64,000 nucleotides of DNA from Zobellia laminariae (GTDB lineage Bacteria > Bacteroidota > Bacteroidia > Flavobacteriales > Flavobacteriaceae): positions 682,001 to 746,000 of the forward strand of contig NZ_RCNS01000002.1 of assembly GCF_009725995.1 (NCBI RefSeq), written 5' to 3'. The notes beneath the pieces were generated by a model. The model was not told the origin of the DNA. It worked only from the letters and a program-made list of their open reading frames with translations, and made no database searches. This document shows, piece by piece, positions 61,687-64,000 of this stretch (position 1 is its first letter; every line of letters begins with the position of its first letter). A program made the translations under genes and the position numbers.

Positions 61687-64000
61687 ATGACAATTAAACG
61701 TAGAAAATTTATTCAAAACTTAGGACTTGCCGTGCCCATGCTGGCAAGTCCTTTTAATCCTATTCTTGCAAAAGAAATGGTGTTTACAGATTTTACCTCA
61801 TCAGGCTTGGTCAATTCATTTTTTAAGGCAGATTTTAAAAAGTCAAATGAACGGGTGTGGATAGGAAGTTCCTTCTGGGCGGTACCAATGGAGGACTGGG
61901 AAATTAAAAATAACCGACTGGAGTTTTCAGGTGTAGAGAAGCAATCAAGGCTTCATATATTAACTCATGTACTTGGTGAGAACCAAGGAGACTTTGAGTT
62001 TTCTGGAAATTTGGGATTACTTGAGAATAAAGGTAAAAAAGGAGGTGTCGGTTTTTCCGTTGGGATAAAAGATAACACAGATCCTAATAGTGTAAAAGCG
62101 GCTTGTTACTTTGGTAAAGGTGTTTCCGTTGGCGTAAACCTAAAGGGAGAAATTTATATAGATAAGAAGAGAGAAGCACTACCTGGCGGATTTGACTTTG
62201 AAAATGTTTCTCTTCAGTTAAAAGGGCATAATAATGGAGGTGAAACAGAGCTTGAACTTAAAGCGACTGATGCCGCAGGAAAAAGCATAACTCTAGAGAA
62301 TACTGTAAAAGGGAATCTAGACGGACTTGTTGCTCTGGAGAACAAGGGCAGTGAAAAAGGAGAAAGTACCTTTTGGTGGGGTGATATAGAATTTTCAGGT
62401 TCAAAAGTCCAATACAAACCAGACAATAGTTTTGGACCTATTCTATGGGCTATGTATACTTTATCACATGGTAAATTGAAACTTACCGCACAGCTTCCGC
62501 CAGTAGGAGTAAAAGATGCTCAAAAAGTAGAATTACAGTTTTTAAGAAATGGAAAGTGGATAAAAGAAGATAAAGTTCAAATTGATCCAGTTTCGTTTAC
62601 CTCGATTTTTTCCATTGCGGATTGGAATGCTTCCGAGGATATAAAATATCGTTTACGCTATAGTTTAGACAAAGAAAGACATACCTATGAGGGAGTTATT
62701 CGTGAAGAACCCTTAGATAGATCTTTAATCTTTGGGGGACTTACGTGTCAGCATGCCATGGGGTTTCCGTATCGTCCGTTAGTAGAGAACTTAGATAAGT
62801 CTAATCCTGATATACTTTATTTTTCAGGAGATCAGTTATACGAAGGTAATGGAGGATATCCTATAAAGAGACAACCAGAAGACAAGGCTATTCTCAACTA
62901 TTTGGGCAAGTGGTATATGTTTGGTTGGGCTTTTGGTGATGTATTAAGAAATAGACCTAGTATTTGTACCCCGGATGACCATGATGTGTATCAAGGTAAT
63001 CTATGGGGTGAAGGTGGAGAAGGAATCACTTTTGAAGAATGGGAGAATGTACGTGATGCTCACGGAGGTCTAGTACAAACTCCAAATTTTGTAAACGTCG
63101 TTAATAAAACACAATGCGGTCATATGCCAGAGGCGTATGATCAGGCTCCCATGAAATCTAACATTAGTACGTGGTATACGCACTTGGTATATGGTAAGGT
63201 TAGTTTTGCTATTGTTAGTGATCGCCTTTTTAAATCGGGTCCTGAAATGGTGAGAGCGGGAGAGGGGAGAATAGATCACTTGACAGCACCAGCAAAATCC
63301 GGAGAGTTGGAATCTGACAACCTTAATTTTATGGGGCAACGCCAACTAGATTTTTTAAACGATTGGGTAGCGGATTGGAAAGGAGCTAACATGAAAGTAT
63401 TGCTTAGTCAAACGCTATTTTCTAATGTGGGCACGCACCATGGTCCGGAGAAGGAATTTTTATTTGGCGACCTTGATTCTGGGGGATGGCCAAAATCTAA
63501 AAGAGATAAGGTTGTTGAAACAATAAGAAAGGCATGTGCATTTCATATAAATGGAGATCAGCATTTGCCTTTTATGGTACAATACAGTATTGACGAACCA
63601 AGGGATGGAGGATGGACGTTCTGTACGCCTGCAATTTCTACAGGGTATCCTAGATGGGGGCAACCAGACTCAGTTAACGTTCCTTTTACCGATAGACCGG
63701 AGCATGGTTTACCAAACACGGGATGTTATAGAGACGGCTTTGGGAATGATAATTATATCTATGCCGTTGGAAACCCTACAGATGACTTTGAAGAAGAATT
63801 TGATCGGTACCAGAAAGCTCAGAAAAAGGCTTCGGGTTATGGTATAGTTACTTTTGATACTAAAGAGAGAACTATAAAAATGGAAGCCATTAGGTTTTTA
63901 GCTAATCTGGATATCGAATCAGAGAAAAATACTTATCCGGGATGGCCATTAACAATACAGCAAACCGATAATGACGGTCGAAGACCAATAGGTTATCTTC
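61687..64000 (+). CDS. PhoD-like metallophosphatase, Tat-exported, 3' end beyond the window
   Basis: ATG at 61687 opens a frame that stays open to the window end (771 codons). The N-terminus KRRKFIQNLGLAVPMLAS fits a twin-arginine signal. Residues about 35-230 form a beta-rich region without a named family; the metallophosphatase part follows with FSGDQLYE (GDQ near residue 382), CTPDDHDVY (near 433) and HINGDQHLP (near 623), as in PhoD-like alkaline phosphatases or phosphodiesterases. It would release phosphate from a substrate in the periplasm or at the surface. It directly follows susD (2-base gap), so it should be induced together with the uptake pair. The C-terminus is missing. Confidence 0.9.
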   Translation, partial: MTIKRRKFIQNLGLAVPMLASPFNPILAKEMVFTDFTSSGLVNSFFKADFKKSNERVWIGSSFWAVPMEDWEIKNNRLEFSGVEKQSRLHILTHVLGENQGDFEFSGNLGLLENKGKKGGVGFSVGIKDNTDPNSVKAACYFGKGVSVGVNLKGEIYIDKKREALPGGFDFENVSLQLKGHNNGGETELELKATDAAGKSITLENTVKGNLDGLVALENKGSEKGESTFWWGDIEFSGSKVQYKPDNSFGPILWAMYTLSHGKLKLTAQLPPVGVKDAQKVELQFLRNGKWIKEDKVQIDPVSFTSIFSIADWNASEDIKYRLRYSLDKERHTYEGVIREEPLDRSLIFGGLTCQHAMGFPYRPLVENLDKSNPDILYFSGDQLYEGNGGYPIKRQPEDKAILNYLGKWYMFGWAFGDVLRNRPSICTPDDHDVYQGNLWGEGGEGITFEEWENVRDAHGGLVQTPNFVNVVNKTQCGHMPEAYDQAPMKSNISTWYTHLVYGKVSFAIVSDRLFKSGPEMVRAGEGRIDHLTAPAKSGELESDNLNFMGQRQLDFLNDWVADWKGANMKVLLSQTLFSNVGTHHGPEKEFLFGDLDSGGWPKSKRDKVVETIRKACAFHINGDQHLPFMVQYSIDEPRDGGWTFCTPAISTGYPRWGQPDSVNVPFTDRPEHGLPNTGCYRDGFGNDNYIYAVGNPTDDFEEEFDRYQKAQKKASGYGIVTFDTKERTIKMEAIRFLANLDIESEKNTYPGWPLTIQQTDNDGRRPIGYL

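Noticed and set aside
1..64000. CRISPR array, insertion sequence or prophage
   Set aside because: No evenly spaced repeats, transposase, integrase or phage structural genes were seen.

Overview
The window comes from a chromosome of a marine-type Flavobacteriaceae (Bacteroidetes). Direct signs are two SusC/SusD outer-membrane uptake pairs, an ECF sigma/FecR pair that feeds one of them, DUF4290 next to murA, DUF6340 and DUF2911 proteins, a fused ResB/CcsA protein, low GC, and promoter-like TAnnTTTG elements typical of Bacteroidetes. The closest genus cannot be fixed from sequence alone; Zobellia/Maribacter-like is a guess.

Layout. 1-2000: the end of a ThuA-like gene and a secreted TIM-barrel sugar isomerase/epimerase-like gene. 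2400-3800: a small secreted unknown and a secreted SMP-30/NHL-like beta-propeller. 4486-7031: an AT-rich two-gene module, a MazG-like pyrophosphohydrolase overlapping a 739-residue fusion of a GIY-YIG domain, a DUF2075 (Schlafen-3-like) helicase and an S24/LexA-type autoprotease domain. This is the best candidate for an undescribed, probably defensive or stress-triggered, system. 7320-11649: a tight four-gene operon of membrane proteins including two DUF4407 paralogues. 11833-15633: two exported nucleases of different families around a small lipoprotein, a heavily structured non-coding stretch and a membrane protein. 16005-24878: housekeeping genes (tRNA with CAU anticodon, a frameshifted START-like gene, aminotransferase IV, YqgE, HU, fmt, recQ, an AAA ATPase, DUF493, DUF4290, murA, GNAT).

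24933-30425: a VOC protein, a DUF6340 lipoprotein, a probably co-transcribed photolyase/SDR/SRPBCC set and a DUF2911 protein. 30481-47438: a large minus-strand nutrient region with PIG-L deacetylase, a 33-residue membrane peptide, a sodium:solute symporter, a LacI regulator, SusC, SusD, an FG-GAP/ASPIC lipoprotein and a DUF5107/TPR protein. There is no recognisable glycoside hydrolase, so the substrate is not evident. 47589-50991: MscS channel, lipoprotein, Maf, KdsC-like and DUF2520 genes in one direction. 51279-54458: the fused cytochrome c biogenesis protein. 54582-64000: ECF sigma, FecR anti-sigma, an STN-containing SusC, SusD and a Tat-exported PhoD-like phosphatase cut by the window edge; this reads as a self-regulated system for a phosphorylated nutrient.

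Small features easily missed: a 51-residue lipoprotein at 12699-12854, a 33-residue membrane peptide at 44807-44908, a one-base frameshift at 16450-16454, the Cys-to-Asp change in MurA (natural fosfomycin resistance is expected), and a strong antisense terminator in the leader of the second susC. No insertion sequence, CRISPR array, rRNA or prophage was seen.
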